Below are positions 23,730-33,641 of a DNA stretch of 64,000 bases, one piece after another. This DNA comes from Colletotrichum lupini (lineage: Eukaryota; Ascomycota; Sordariomycetes; Glomerellales; Glomerellaceae), in NCBI RefSeq assembly GCF_023278565.1, contig NC_064681.1, positions 2,790,001 to 2,854,000 of the forward strand. The letters are read 5' to 3'. Every line of letters begins with the position of its first letter. Positions within the stretch are counted from its first letter, which is position 1. A program made the position numbers and the translations under genes. The notes below the pieces were generated by a model that had not been told where the DNA came from, searched no databases, and saw only the letters and a program-made list of their open reading frames with translations.

Positions 23730-24955
23730 GCTCACTCCAACACCTGTCTTGTCTACCTTGTTCGTCAAATCATCGAATCACGCATTGAGCAGCTGCTCTG
23801 CGTGTTCCCTCGATGAACACATTTCCTTTGTAACTGCCCTCATCTACCGCGTTGCTTGATACCCCGTTGTGCTTTGAAAGTAGGTGGACTGAGGGTGCCT
23901 GGCCAGGATCGGCGGCCAGTCCGGTTTGCGGCAGTGCGCCGAAAGCATTTCATATCGTCACATGGCTTTGGAATTTGGAGTTTGAACCGGAAGTCGAATT
24001 CATACCCCCGTAATCGGGATACTGGGTCGGTACGGCGTTTGTCGGAAGCAAAAGGGTCACGGCGACTGAGCACCCGTTCAGGGGCTTTTTATCGGAAAGC
24101 GAGCGATGACGGCCAACGGCCCAAACTATAGACACAACCCCACTCAAGCATAGTATAAAAAAGAGGGCGCCGGATAGAAGCGCAACGCAGCATAGAGGAT
24201 CATGAATGGACGGAAAGGGTACTGGGGGTCGGTTTACGACGACATGTCATGAGGGCATGTGATCCTGCTGTATGTATATTACCGGCAGCATCCAACAAAA
24301 TAAGATTTGTCGACTGTTCAAACAATTGACCAGCAGTGTGAAGACGATGGTGATGTTTTGCTGTCGGTGTGTAATGTGCAAAAGGTTTGGATAATGAAGA
24401 TGTGCTGACGCACATGTAACTTGTCCTCTATAATCTGATCAGTATGCAAACTTGAGTTCAATCCAAGTGTCTGTCCGCTGGAACCGGAATTCTGGTTGTC
24501 GTTCAGAGTGTACCAGCTTTGGCGATGATTTAAGGCTCCTCGTTGAATTGGAACCAGAGATGTGCACAGTGCATTATCGATGAATCCGCTCCCTCGCACG
24601 TGCCCCTAGCACTGTGCGCTCATTCCTCCCACGATGCGATTTCGCATCCCAAACTTTCAACTACTTAGCTGCCCTCACCTCCATCACGCCTGCGTCATCA
24701 CACAACCCACCCCTCACTGTGCCTCATCTTACAGCTGTACCGCATATTCAAGCGCGCTGAAATTCCAGCCATCGCAAGCTGCGTAACGGCTTTATTTCAA
24801 TTGGCGAGATTCAAAGGCCGTAGATATCTGCTATCGACCTGCAATCTGAGGTACAGATCTCACATACCCCTCACACAAACCGGACCCAACCCCGAAAAGA
24901 CATACACACCACTAGATACCTAACCCAAGACCACGTTTCCCGAAGAAAAGAAAAA
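23730..24955. other. Intergenic region between PPR gene and phosphomevalonate kinase
   Basis: About 1.2 kb. The left part is the 3' region of the PPR gene; the right 250 bp is AC-rich leader and promoter of the kinase, ending AAGAAAAGAAAAAATG. Short open frames on both strands (23840-24147, 24200-24599) show no protein-like features. Confidence 0.5.
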
Positions 24956-25585
24956 ATGACGGCTTCCACGACGACGGCCGTCTCGGCGCCCGGCAAGGTC
25001 CTCCTGGCGGGCGGCTACCTGGTGCTGGACCGGGCCTACACGGGCCTCGTCTTCGGGCTCAGCGCGCGTATCAATGTCGTGGCCGCCGAGATCCACACCA
25101 TTCCGGGCGTGCACCTGACCGAGATCGTCGTCGAGAGCCCGCAGTTTGTCGACGTCGTCTGGCGGTACGGGTTCCATCTCGCGCCTGAGGATGGCGGGAT
25201 TACGGTTACGCAGCTGCAGGTGTAAGTTGCCTTTGCTGCCCCTCTCTTCCCTCGGATCTTTCGGTGTTTTTTTTTTTTTTTTTTTTTTTTTTGGTAGTCT
25301 CTTCGTCATGAGCTTGGGGCGGGGTGTGTTGAGGGGAACTGTATGTCTCAAAAGTTCTTCAAGAGTTTTGGTGCGGGGCTATGGTGGGATGTGGTTGATG
25401 AGGGGCGGGCTTTTGAGATATTCACGCGGCAGATGAGTGTTGGGTCGTGTTGAGATTTCGCTGTGCTCTTGCTATGCTTTTGCTATGCCATGCCCTCTCA
25501 TATGTGCCTGACAATGTTTCCGCTAATGATCAACTTCATCATCATATTTCGCAAGCATACTCACCCCAGATCTCATGTTGCCTCA

Positions 25586-25617
<32 letters not shown>

Positions 25618-26753
25618 CCTCACCTCATCACTAACCTCCTCCCAGCGGCTCCAAAATCAGCCCAAACACATTCGTCGAGACGACCCTAAGCTACGCCCTC
25701 ACCTACATCGCCCGCATCAACAAGCAGCGCCCAAGCCACGCCCTCACCTCAACCCGCCTCATCATCCTCGCCGACAACGACTACTACTCCCTGCCCTCCT
25801 CGTCCAACGACCCGGACTCCGCCGTCTCCGGCACCGCCATCCCGGCAGCGAAGAAGGGAACCCGCTTCGCGCGGTACCCCCACACCATCGGCGAAGCGCA
25901 CAAGACAGGCCTCGGCTCCTCCGCCGCGCTCGTCACCTCCCTGACGGCCGCGCTCCTGACGCATCACCTCCCCACGTCGCTCTTTGATATCAGCTCCGAG
26001 GCGGGGAAGCACACGCTCCACAACCTCGCGCAGGCGGCGCACTGCGCTGCCCAAGGAAAGGTCGGGTCCGGGTTCGATGTCGCGGCCGCGGTGTTTGGAA
26101 GCTGTCGGTACCGCCGCTTCTCGCCCTCTCTGCTCTCCGATCTCGGGGCGGCGGGCAGCCCCGGGTTTTCGGAGGCGCTGGTGAGGAAGGTGGATGAGTT
26201 GCTCGCGTGGGACGTCGAGGTCGACAAGGCTGGGACGGGGTTGCCTGCGGGCGTGTGTCTTCGCATGTGTGATGTCGATTGCGGTAGCCAGACGGTGAGT
26301 ATGGTGAAGAAGGTGCTCGAGTGGAGGAAGGCCGACGCGGAGGGGAGCAAGGCGCTGTGGGATGAGTTGCAGGGCAAGAACGAGGCTCTTGCTTCGGCGC
26401 TGAAGAACGGGGAGACCGAGAAGGTCGGCGGCGCGGTTGCGGATGTGAGGAGTCTGATTCGGGCTATGGGGGAGGGGAGCGGTGTTCCCATTGAGCCCGA
26501 GTCGCAGACGGAGCTGCTTGATGCGCTCAGTGGCGTCGAGGGCGTGTTGGGCGGCGTCGTGCCTGGCGCGGGCGGGTTTGATGCGGTGGCTTTGATTATG
26601 AGGGATGACGAGGCTACGCAGAAGAGAGTCGAGGCGTTCTTGGAGGGGTGGGGGAGGGAGAAGGGGGCGAGGGTGCGGTTGTTGGGTGTGAAGGGGGAGA
26701 TGGAGGGTGCGAGGCGGGAGGAGTTGAGTACGTATGCTGGGTGGTTGGCTTGA
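24956..26753 (+). CDS. ERG8: Phosphomevalonate kinase (2 exons)
   Basis: Model: join(24956..25221, 25646..26753), 457 residues, close to yeast Erg8 (451). It phosphorylates 5-phosphomevalonate to the diphosphate in the mevalonate pathway feeding ergosterol and other isoprenoids; ERG8-type enzymes are cytosolic. It belongs to the GHMP kinase fold: an N-terminal SAPGKVLLAGGYLVLD at about 9-24, the ATP-binding GLGSSAAL, KVGSGFDVAAA, and the C-terminal GAGGFDAVAL motif. The intron (424 nt, long for this window) has a GTAAGT donor and CACTAAC branch near 25629; joining CAGGT with C gives Gln-Val-Gly-Ser and restores the frame. The intron holds a 26-T run and CTCACT repeats. The second exon is GC-rich, so long antisense frames over it are artefacts. 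Confidence 0.95.
25267..25292 (+). repeat. Poly-T tract of 26 within the phosphomevalonate kinase intron
   Basis: A homopolymer of 26 T inside the intron, about 45 nt after the donor. Length variation between isolates or assembly error is likely here. Confidence 0.9.
25582..25618 (+). repeat. CTCACT-type repeat near the intron acceptor
   Basis: Alternating CTCACT/CTCA units on the coding strand end about 10 nt before the branch site and may serve as an extended polypyrimidine tract. They lie inside the intron and are not translated. Confidence 0.8.
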
Positions 26754-27209
26754 GAGGTGCGGTTGATGCTTATCGACTGAAATATGAGGGAGAAAAAAGC
26801 GAGAAATTTGGCGCATGAAAATATAGAAGAGTATGATATTAGCTAGCGTATACGAAAGTTCGAGAGGAGATGCTCGATACACAAACAAAGTACATTGCTT
26901 GAACTCTTTCGTCAAAATTTAGTAATGCCAGCCAATACAACTTGCGAGTGACGACGAGCTTCAGGAATTCCGACGCAAGAAGAGACTGACTGCAGGGTCT
27001 CTGCCTCGAAGTCACAGGGATCATAAAAATCGAGACAACTTCAGACTTGGAAGCACACCTCACGATACCCGGAGGCGTGAGGTCGGCGTGGAAGATGCCC
27101 TTGGGTACGAAGGGCACCACTCTCTTCTCCGGGCCTCCGGCTGCGGGCCCGGGCCCACGCGCAACACTACTACAGCTGCGGAGCTCCCGAAAATTAACAA
27201 TCAAAGGCG
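26754..27209. other. Intergenic region between phosphomevalonate kinase and tRNA-Phe
   Basis: 456 bp. It holds the 3' end of the kinase transcript and the upstream flank of the tRNA. A minus-strand frame of 121 codons (26839-27204) runs into the tRNA flank and has no domain, so I do not call it a gene. Confidence 0.5.
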
Positions 27210-27215
27210 GCGGAC

Positions 27216-27246
<31 letters not shown>

Positions 27247-27299
27247 TCAACTTCAATCACGTAATCTGAAGGTCGTGTGTTCAATCCACACTGGCCGCA
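27210..27299 (+). tRNA. tRNA-Phe (anticodon GAA) with a 17-nt intron
   Basis: Acceptor stem GCGGACA (27210-27216) pairs with TGGCCGC (27292-27298) except for one A-G mismatch at pair 5-68; discriminator A at 27299. The D arm is GCTCAGTTGGGAGAGC. Anticodon stem TCAGA/TCTGA encloses C-T-GAA-G, then an intron at 27247-27263, one base after the anticodon, the standard position for eukaryotic nuclear tRNA introns. The T arm is GTGTG TTCAATC CACAC. The internal A and B boxes (TAGCTCAGTTGG and GTTCAATCC) serve RNA polymerase III. A TTTT run at 27305-27308 is a likely terminator. Confidence 0.93.
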
Positions 27300-27304
27300 A
27301 TCAC

Positions 27305-27308
27305 TTTT
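27305..27308 (+). terminator. RNA polymerase III terminator of tRNA-Phe
   Basis: Four T residues, six bases after the tRNA 3' end; a longer T6 run near 27366 could act as a backup. Confidence 0.5.
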
Positions 27309-27509
27309 GCGGATTACGCCAATTCCGCATCTACGAGTCTATAATGGCTCTTGTTTCATATGACATCTTTTTTATTTACCTAATTCGAGCATTGAAGCTC
27401 TTCTTCTTAGCCAAGACAAGTCGAAAAGGAGTGTGCTCTTAAGGTTCCTTGAAAGATCTGAACACCATAATCGATATATCCCATCTCTTTCCTCTTCCTT
27501 CGATGCACT

Positions 27510-29198
27510 TCAGAGTCGATTATGTCGGCACCTGTGACACGCGTGGATACGACACTGGGCACATTCATAGATGTACTCTGGTAATCTGTCGCGACACTCC
27601 TCACATCGAAAACTACCGTTGCGGCGCATCCAGGTATCGTGAGTGCATTCGTGATGTGCGACGAGGTTGCGCGCCTCTCTTTCGACGCGTCGAGCTCTAG
27701 CCGCGGCGTTCAAGTTAATTGCGCCGGCCTCCCGATTCACAAGCACGTTAGCGCGGGCATAGAGCCGCTCCTCGTTCCAAAGATCACAGGTGCATGTCTT
27801 CCACCGCAGGCTGCAGAGGTAACAGAACTCGGATCCGCAGGGACAGGCTGTTTTGTTTGTCAGGAAGGGAAAAAATACCTTTGCTCAGCTTACTCGTCGC
27901 ACTCATCGTGATGCAGAGCATGCATGGATGGGCAGGGGTAACGCGAGAGGAGAGGGCTCACTCATGTGGTAACACCCGTGGTTGAGTTCCACGATCCTTC
28001 GGCAGGAGAAGCAGCGCTGCCACTTGTTGGCGGCGGCGACTTCTAGAAGCGCCTGCATCAGTGTGTCCTGCGCGCAGTCTTGGTTCCCGTGCTCGGCGCC
28101 TTTGCACATCGTGCACGTCTGCTGTTGGCACTGCGGACAGGTTCCGACGTCGGCTCTGATGAACTCCTTGGGGATGAATCTGGAGCAGGTCGGCCTGTGG
28201 CAGTACGTCCTGTTGGGCGTCGAAAATTCGACCTCCTTTGCCCGGAACTCTCCTACCAGCTTCGGGGGTAGTAGAACCCTGGCATGGCCTCCGTCCACGG
28301 GGATAGGCAACTTGCAGCATCTCGGCGGGAAGAGCGACTCGTCTGTGAGGGAGAGCTCGAAGAGGGTCCGCAGGCAGTCGCGGCAGTAGTTGTGTTTGCA
28401 TGGAAGCTGAGCGACTGCTACCGGGTGGTAGGCATCCTTGCAGCTGTCGCATGTTGTCTTCTTCTCTCGCCTGGTCGGTCTAATCGCTACCGCATCGGTT
28501 TGTTTCCTGGAGGCCGCCCACGATGACGACTCTGGCTCTTCCTCCGCTTTCTCCTCTTCCTCCTCGTCGTTCCCTTCCTCGCCATAGTCAACAGAGACGT
28601 AGAGAGATGCGAGCTTTCGTAGAAACATCTCATCTTCCGCGTTTGCGGAAGACTCCTCTGACAAGACGGGAAGATTCGTAGGAGACGCGTCCTTGCCGAG
28701 TGTTGCCCCTTTGCTGAGTCGAATAGCCGCTTCTCTGTCGCGAGTGGCCTGATTCTCCTGTTTCGTGAGAATCGTAATGAGACGACCGTCGGATTGATTT
28801 GCTTTGACCATGCTCTTGCACATACACCTATCCGCCGCGAGCACAGCTTGCGACTCCAGTTCCGCGTGGTATGCATCGACAGCCAGGTCGAGGTCAGAGA
28901 CCTCGTCCACTCGGCACTTGCCCTTGCTACTCTCCTTGATATCCTCCAAGTCCTTCAACTGCATCTGGAGGACCAGGCGGAGCGACTCGTCGTCAATGTC
29001 GTAGCACAGCATTGGAGGCTGGGGTGGGGTTTCCGAGATACTCATCAGTTTGTACCAGATAAAGACCACAAGCAAGACAAGAAAACAGCTTTCCTGTAAT
29101 AATTCGTGTAGTTCAATGGGCTCGAGTTCGAACTGAGCCGATTTGAGATCTAAAGGGAATACTCTACTCGCGAGGTGGGTGATGATCGAGTGCATCAC
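27510..29198 (-). CDS. RBR-type (RING-IBR-RING) E3 ubiquitin ligase (2 exons)
   Basis: Model: complement(27510..27847, 27962..29198), up to 524 residues; the likelier start is the second ATG at 29045 (MSISETPPQ), giving 473, because the extra N-terminus is a poorly placed hydrophobic segment. RING1 begins CDSCKDAYHP (Cys250 from the long start) and runs to PPRCC, followed by the IBR (YCHRPTCSRFIP, CPQCQQQTCTMCKG) and RING2 CFSCRRIVELNHGCYHMTC. The Cys of GCYHM (about 409, or 358 from the short start) is the expected ubiquitin-accepting residue of RBR ligases. The 114-nt intron splits RING2 straight after HM: joining A|CC gives MTCPCGSEFCYLC, completing the domain. A Glu-rich acidic stretch precedes RING1. 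RBR ligases transfer ubiquitin via a Cys thioester from E2 to substrate. A His/Cys-rich tail (ECTHDTW, CEECRDRLP, CAQCRIHACHRC) may be a further zinc-binding module. Substrate unknown. Confidence 0.92.
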
Positions 29199-30905
29199 GG
29201 AGGTTAGTCAACTGGTCGAAGGATAAGTTCTTGGAGGAAGTACAAGATTAACGAGGCAAGAGATTGCGGGACTTGCGTGATGATGCCAGTTGAAAAGGCG
29301 AGGCCTATCCTCTTACTGTTATGTTGATTTGCTCATGTGTATTTGACTTTCAGGGTGCATGTTGCGTGGAGGGCCTCCGACATGAAAGTCAAATCCAAAC
29401 GCGTGGTTAGATGCTTCCGTCCAATAGCTAGGCCTAGATCACACACGGTGAATCTGGAATTCCTTCAGATATGCAAGGGCTATTGAGAAGCTTGCCGATC
29501 ATGACAGAAGCTTTGCATCCGATGATGATTCCTCGTGTGCCTCTTCGGGGCTGCGCCGCCGTGTCTCCCTCCATCTTTTGAGGGCTTGCTTCTTGGCTCG
29601 GAAGTGCTCTTCATCTAGGATGATAATCCATGAAGTAAGGCCAAGAGATGTGAATATCCCGTCGATCTCGAACAAGCATCTATACCCATATCTCTTCTCC
29701 TTAAGGCTATCACGAAAATAGGTACCGCCGTCGTCCCGAACACATATTTCGATCGCTAGTTTGTCCATGGACACATCATGTTCCAATTCAGTCGCAAAGC
29801 TAGTAAAAAGGAAAAAGAGAGGAAATATCGATGTCCATGGAATTCTAGCAATCGAGAGGAAAACACAGAATAAGAATGGTTCCAAAGAGGTAGGTCAGTA
29901 GTAAAATTCCCCTCTGGAAGGGGAATCTTATCTAATGATTTGTTGGCTCGGTTTCCTAACTGAAAGCGGAAGGCCGACGATCTGGCAATGCCTTCACCAA
30001 GCGAGACAGGTCCTTTTCCTAGTCGAAATTGATACTGCTGAGTCGGAAGAGAGCGAGGTGGAAGTCGCGCCCGTGCTTGAGGTCGGCTCCAAAATCGTAC
30101 CTCAAAAGGGCACTTCCGCCCATCGCCACTCACTCTCGACGAACTCAGATACGGCGAGGAATATACGGACACGGAAGATAGACTGAGAGTCTGAGAACCA
30201 TGAAGTTGGAGAAAAATGGGATCGGAAAGCATTGACGAAGAGAACGCCTAATCCAGCGCGTGACCAAGGGAATAACCTGGGGGATATGCCCAATACAAGA
30301 GTTCTACCAGCAACGCTGGAGAGGACCCCCGTGTGCCAATGACAAATTCTTCACACTGCCCTCTTGTAGATTTGTCTCTGTCTAATTGAGATACTGGATG
30401 AAGATGCCGAGTTGAGCGCCGATCGCGATGCCCATGAGCAGAATCTCTCGAAGACATCATCGCACCAAGCCAAGACTATCTCAGCGTAAACCGAGAAGTA
30501 AGAACGCTCGACGCAGACGACTGAGATCTGGCAGTATTAGTAGAGAACGATATTTAGCAATTCCTCAATGGGATAAGGAGTGACGAGAGTATGCCCTTCT
30601 TAGGAGGTAGAACTAGAGTATAACATGATGCAGGAGATATCTACCTTCGGCTGTCTCATCGTGATGAGAGGTGGGAACAACCAGACCGGTACTACGGAGT
30701 ACAAGATGATGTCTTCCGTTGAAGGTGGGAAAAAAACGGAGCCTATTTCAACGGTGGCCCGAGCACCCCTGCATGAAGCTAAAACGGGGGTGGGGCTTAT
30801 CTAAACACCGAAAGCGATAAGACTTTGCTTGCCTGAAAATTTCCACCAAGTCTCGGCAACCCAGCGCCTCAGTTTTGCGACCAACGGCAAAGTCTCATCG
30901 ACAAA
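29199..30905. other. Intergenic region between RBR ligase and DBP7, with a possible cryptic gene
   Basis: About 1.7 kb. The right 180 bp before 30906 is the DBP7 promoter, with GATA motifs in both orientations (CTTATCT near 30796, GCGATAAG near 30812). In 29499-30700 several minus-strand segments look protein-like but sit in different frames (for example 29499-29768 and a hydrophobic stretch near 30385-30440), so a multi-exon or decayed gene is possible. I could not build a consistent model. Confidence 0.4.
29499..29768 (-). CDS. Possible hypothetical protein or exon fragment
   Basis: From the ATG at 29768 the frame gives 89 residues (MDKLAIEICVRDDGGTYFRD...), with a charged, protein-like composition and a basic C-terminus (KKQALKRWRETRRRSPEE). 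The same frame stays open upstream to 29885 with a hydrophobic segment, so this may be the last exon of a longer membrane protein. No domain recognised. Confidence 0.25.
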   Translation of the reverse strand: MDKLAIEICVRDDGGTYFRDSLKEKRYGYRCLFEIDGIFTSLGLTSWIIILDEEHFRAKKQALKRWRETRRRSPEEAHEESSSDAKLLS

Positions 30906-33194
30906 ATGGCGGACGATGGCATGATTCTCAATTTTGACATGGGCAGCGGCCCTGTCAAGCCCCATGTTAAGATTCAGGGTGGTCGCTGGCGCGACAGGAA
31001 TAAGGCCAACCGGATTGCGAATAAAGGCACTGAAAAAGAGGCTTCATCAACAGCAAAAGACGATGCCCCGCTACCGCAAAGATACACGCCTGGATCCAAG
31101 AAACCCCAGAGGTCAGACCGCCCTGGTGACGACGACGACTCTTTTGAGCGCCCGGCAAAGCGAGCGCGGCCAGAGCATCCTCATGCGACGGCTTACCGGA
31201 CTGGAAAAATGCCGCCCGGCAGCATCGCGAACAAGCTGAGAGACGGCCAAATCTCATCGAAGCTTTTCTCTTACAACCCCACGCCAAAGACTGTCTTTGA
31301 TGAACCCGGTGCTGAGAAGGTTGAGGAGAAGGTCGCTGAGCCTTCAAACGCGCCGCTTTCCGATGAAGCTGCCAGCTTCCACGCCCTCGGTATCTCAAGA
31401 CGACTGGCGTTGACGCTCTCCGGCAAGATCCAGCTCAAGGCACCGACAGCTATTCAAGCCAAGGTCCTTCCTCAACTCATCAAGGAAGACAGCGATGCCT
31501 TTGTGCAGGCGCAAACAGGTTCCGGAAAGACCTTGGCGTATCTGCTGCCCATCGTCCAGCGGATTCTGTCGGTTGAGGGCCAGATCAAGAGAGACTCGGG
31601 CTTGTTCGCCATTGTCATGGCGCCTACCCGTGAACTTTGCAGGCAGATCGAGCTCGTGCTCGCAAAGGTGCTCCCGCCGTACCTGGTCAGCACAACGGTC
31701 ATTGGTGGTGAGAGCAAACACTCTGAGAAGAGCCGCCTGCGGAAAGGTGTCAACATCCTCATCGCAACCCCCGGTCGTTTGAGCGATCACCTCGAGCACA
31801 CCAAGACTCTCGACGTCGGCACCGTGAGGTGGCTGGTTCTCGATGAAGGCGATCGTTTGATGGAGATGGGTTTCGAGGCGGAACTGCGCACCATTGTCGG
31901 CAGGATCCGTGAAAATCCCTTGGCAGACAAGACAGCTAACGGCGTGTCGCTCGCCAACCTTCCACAGCGTCGCGTGACCGTTCTTTGCTCGGCCACTATG
32001 AAGATGAACGTTCAGAAGCTTGGCGAGATCAGTCTGGAGGATGCGGTTCACATTACCACATCAGGAGAAGAGCATGTCGAGGGAGAAGAGATCAAGTTCG
32101 AGGCTCCGGCGCAACTGAAGCAGAACTACTTGATTGTGCCAGCCAAGTTGCGGCTCGTGACGCTCATAGCACTTCTGAAGTCCACATTTTCAAGGAAGGG
32201 GTCGGTGATGAAAGCCATCGTCTTCTTTTCCTGCGCCGACTCAGTCGACTATCACTTCGATCTCCTCCGTCAACCGCCGAAGAAGGAAGAGAGCTCAACT
32301 GATAACGCAACGTCTGCAACCGCAAATACCGTCGCGTCTTCGGCGTACATCACATCGGCGGCGAACACAAATATTGTCCTCCACAAACTGCACGGCTCCC
32401 TCCCTCAACCAGTCCGTACGGCTACGCTGGCGTCTTACAGCAAATGCACAGACCCGACAGTCCTACTCACTACCGATATTGCCTCCCGTGGTCTCGATGT
32501 GCCCTCCGTCGAGCTCGTAGTCGAATACGACCCCGCCTTCAGCGCAGACGACCACGTCCATCGTATCGGTCGTACAGCGCGTGCCGGTAAGCCTGGTAAG
32601 GCGGTCCTCTTCCTCATGCCTGGCTGTGAAGAAGGCTACATCGACCTCCTCAAATCCAAGAACGCTTCACCTCCCAAGCCTGAACTCTACGACACTATCT
32701 TGCACAAGGGCTTCACGACAGGCATGGAGTTCCCCGTTGAGACGGATACCAAGCCCCAGCCCGCGACCGACAGGGGCTTCAGCAATCGCGCCGAGAACTT
32801 GCAGCTTCACCTTGAGCAGCGGCTTCTCCTCGAATCGGCAACGAAACTCCTGGACGAGGCTCGTAAGGCCTTCCGGTCGCACGTCAGGGCGTACGCGACC
32901 CACATCAAGGACGAGCGCGTCTACTTTGACATCAACGAGTTGCACCTGGGTCACTTGGCAAAGGCGTATGGCCTGCGTGAGGCGCCATCAGGCATCGGAC
33001 GTGGCGGCCACGACAGCAAGAAGGCGGTTATGAAGCAGAAGAACGCCGGCAAGAGAAGAGGAGACAGCAGGCCCTCGGGTGGCAACGCGATGGAGGATAT
33101 CGATACTGGTGCTGAGCCAAGCGAGATGGAGAGGAAGATGAAGATGAAGATGAGGGCTGTGATGAATGCGGCCAGTGAATTCAACCTGGGTTGA
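30906..33194 (+). CDS. DBP7: DEAD-box ATP-dependent RNA helicase Dbp7
   Basis: An intronless frame of 762 residues beginning MADDGMILNF, the typical start of fungal Dbp7 proteins. A basic, disordered N-terminus is followed by the helicase core: Q-motif (APTAIQAKVLPQL), motif I AQTGSGKT (202-209), PTREL, TPGRL, motif II DEGD (313-316, the Dbp7/DDX31 variant of DEAD), SAT, and motif VI HRIGRTAR (552-559). A basic C-terminal extension rich in Lys and Met ends MKMKMRAVMNAASEFNLG. Dbp7 acts in the nucleolus in early assembly of the 60S ribosomal subunit. Length fits the family (about 740-800). The ATG context ACAAAATGG is good. The compact upstream region with GATA and C-rich words suits a growth-linked gene. 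Confidence 0.96.
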   Translation: MADDGMILNFDMGSGPVKPHVKIQGGRWRDRNKANRIANKGTEKEASSTAKDDAPLPQRYTPGSKKPQRSDRPGDDDDSFERPAKRARPEHPHATAYRTGKMPPGSIANKLRDGQISSKLFSYNPTPKTVFDEPGAEKVEEKVAEPSNAPLSDEAASFHALGISRRLALTLSGKIQLKAPTAIQAKVLPQLIKEDSDAFVQAQTGSGKTLAYLLPIVQRILSVEGQIKRDSGLFAIVMAPTRELCRQIELVLAKVLPPYLVSTTVIGGESKHSEKSRLRKGVNILIATPGRLSDHLEHTKTLDVGTVRWLVLDEGDRLMEMGFEAELRTIVGRIRENPLADKTANGVSLANLPQRRVTVLCSATMKMNVQKLGEISLEDAVHITTSGEEHVEGEEIKFEAPAQLKQNYLIVPAKLRLVTLIALLKSTFSRKGSVMKAIVFFSCADSVDYHFDLLRQPPKKEESSTDNATSATANTVASSAYITSAANTNIVLHKLHGSLPQPVRTATLASYSKCTDPTVLLTTDIASRGLDVPSVELVVEYDPAFSADDHVHRIGRTARAGKPGKAVLFLMPGCEEGYIDLLKSKNASPPKPELYDTILHKGFTTGMEFPVETDTKPQPATDRGFSNRAENLQLHLEQRLLLESATKLLDEARKAFRSHVRAYATHIKDERVYFDINELHLGHLAKAYGLREAPSGIGRGGHDSKKAVMKQKNAGKRRGDSRPSGGNAMEDIDTGAEPSEMERKMKMKMRAVMNAASEFNLG

Positions 33195-33641
33195 AGGATA
33201 TAAGTTTGTGATGCGTGTATTTTGTTTGGGCTGGGTTACGGATGATAGATAAAATGGGGCATTCTCATAGCGTTCAAAATACTCATATCCCGGATCGGGT
33301 ACTTTTCTTTTCTATCAAGATATCTTTTCTGCGATGCATTTCATTCGGATGATGAGTTTCTATTGATGCTTTGACAGTTATGCAGAATGCGGGGCATGCA
33401 TTAGGAGATAGTTATGCAGTCTTTGCATAATTTGCGGTGCATCCGCCCAGTCTCACCTGGAAGGCGCGACGAGCTTCATCAACCACAGCGAGCTGATTGG
33501 ACTGCTCATTACAGGCAGTCGTGAACGAACATCTCATTCAATTTCAACTAACTTTAATAACATCGGCTTGAAACCTCACGATAATGAGAGTTTCTCGTCT
33601 ACAGCCCCATCCCCCCGGACCTTTCACACACTATCTAAGCC
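33195..33641. other. Intergenic region DBP7 to next gene
   Basis: 447 bp of AT-richer sequence with the 3' end of DBP7 on the left and the promoter of the next rightward gene on the right. No further feature seen. Confidence 0.5.

Noticed and set aside
22899..23768. 289-codon minus-strand open frame at the PPR 3' end
   Set aside because: Same antisense artefact of a strongly biased coding region; no recognisable domain.
25749..26915. 388-codon minus-strand frame over phosphomevalonate kinase
   Set aside because: It is His/Leu/Arg-rich and antisense to a GC-rich exon with clear GHMP-kinase motifs.
26839..27204. 121-codon minus-strand frame next to tRNA-Phe
   Set aside because: No domain, and it overlaps the 3' flank of the kinase and the tRNA upstream region; chance frame.
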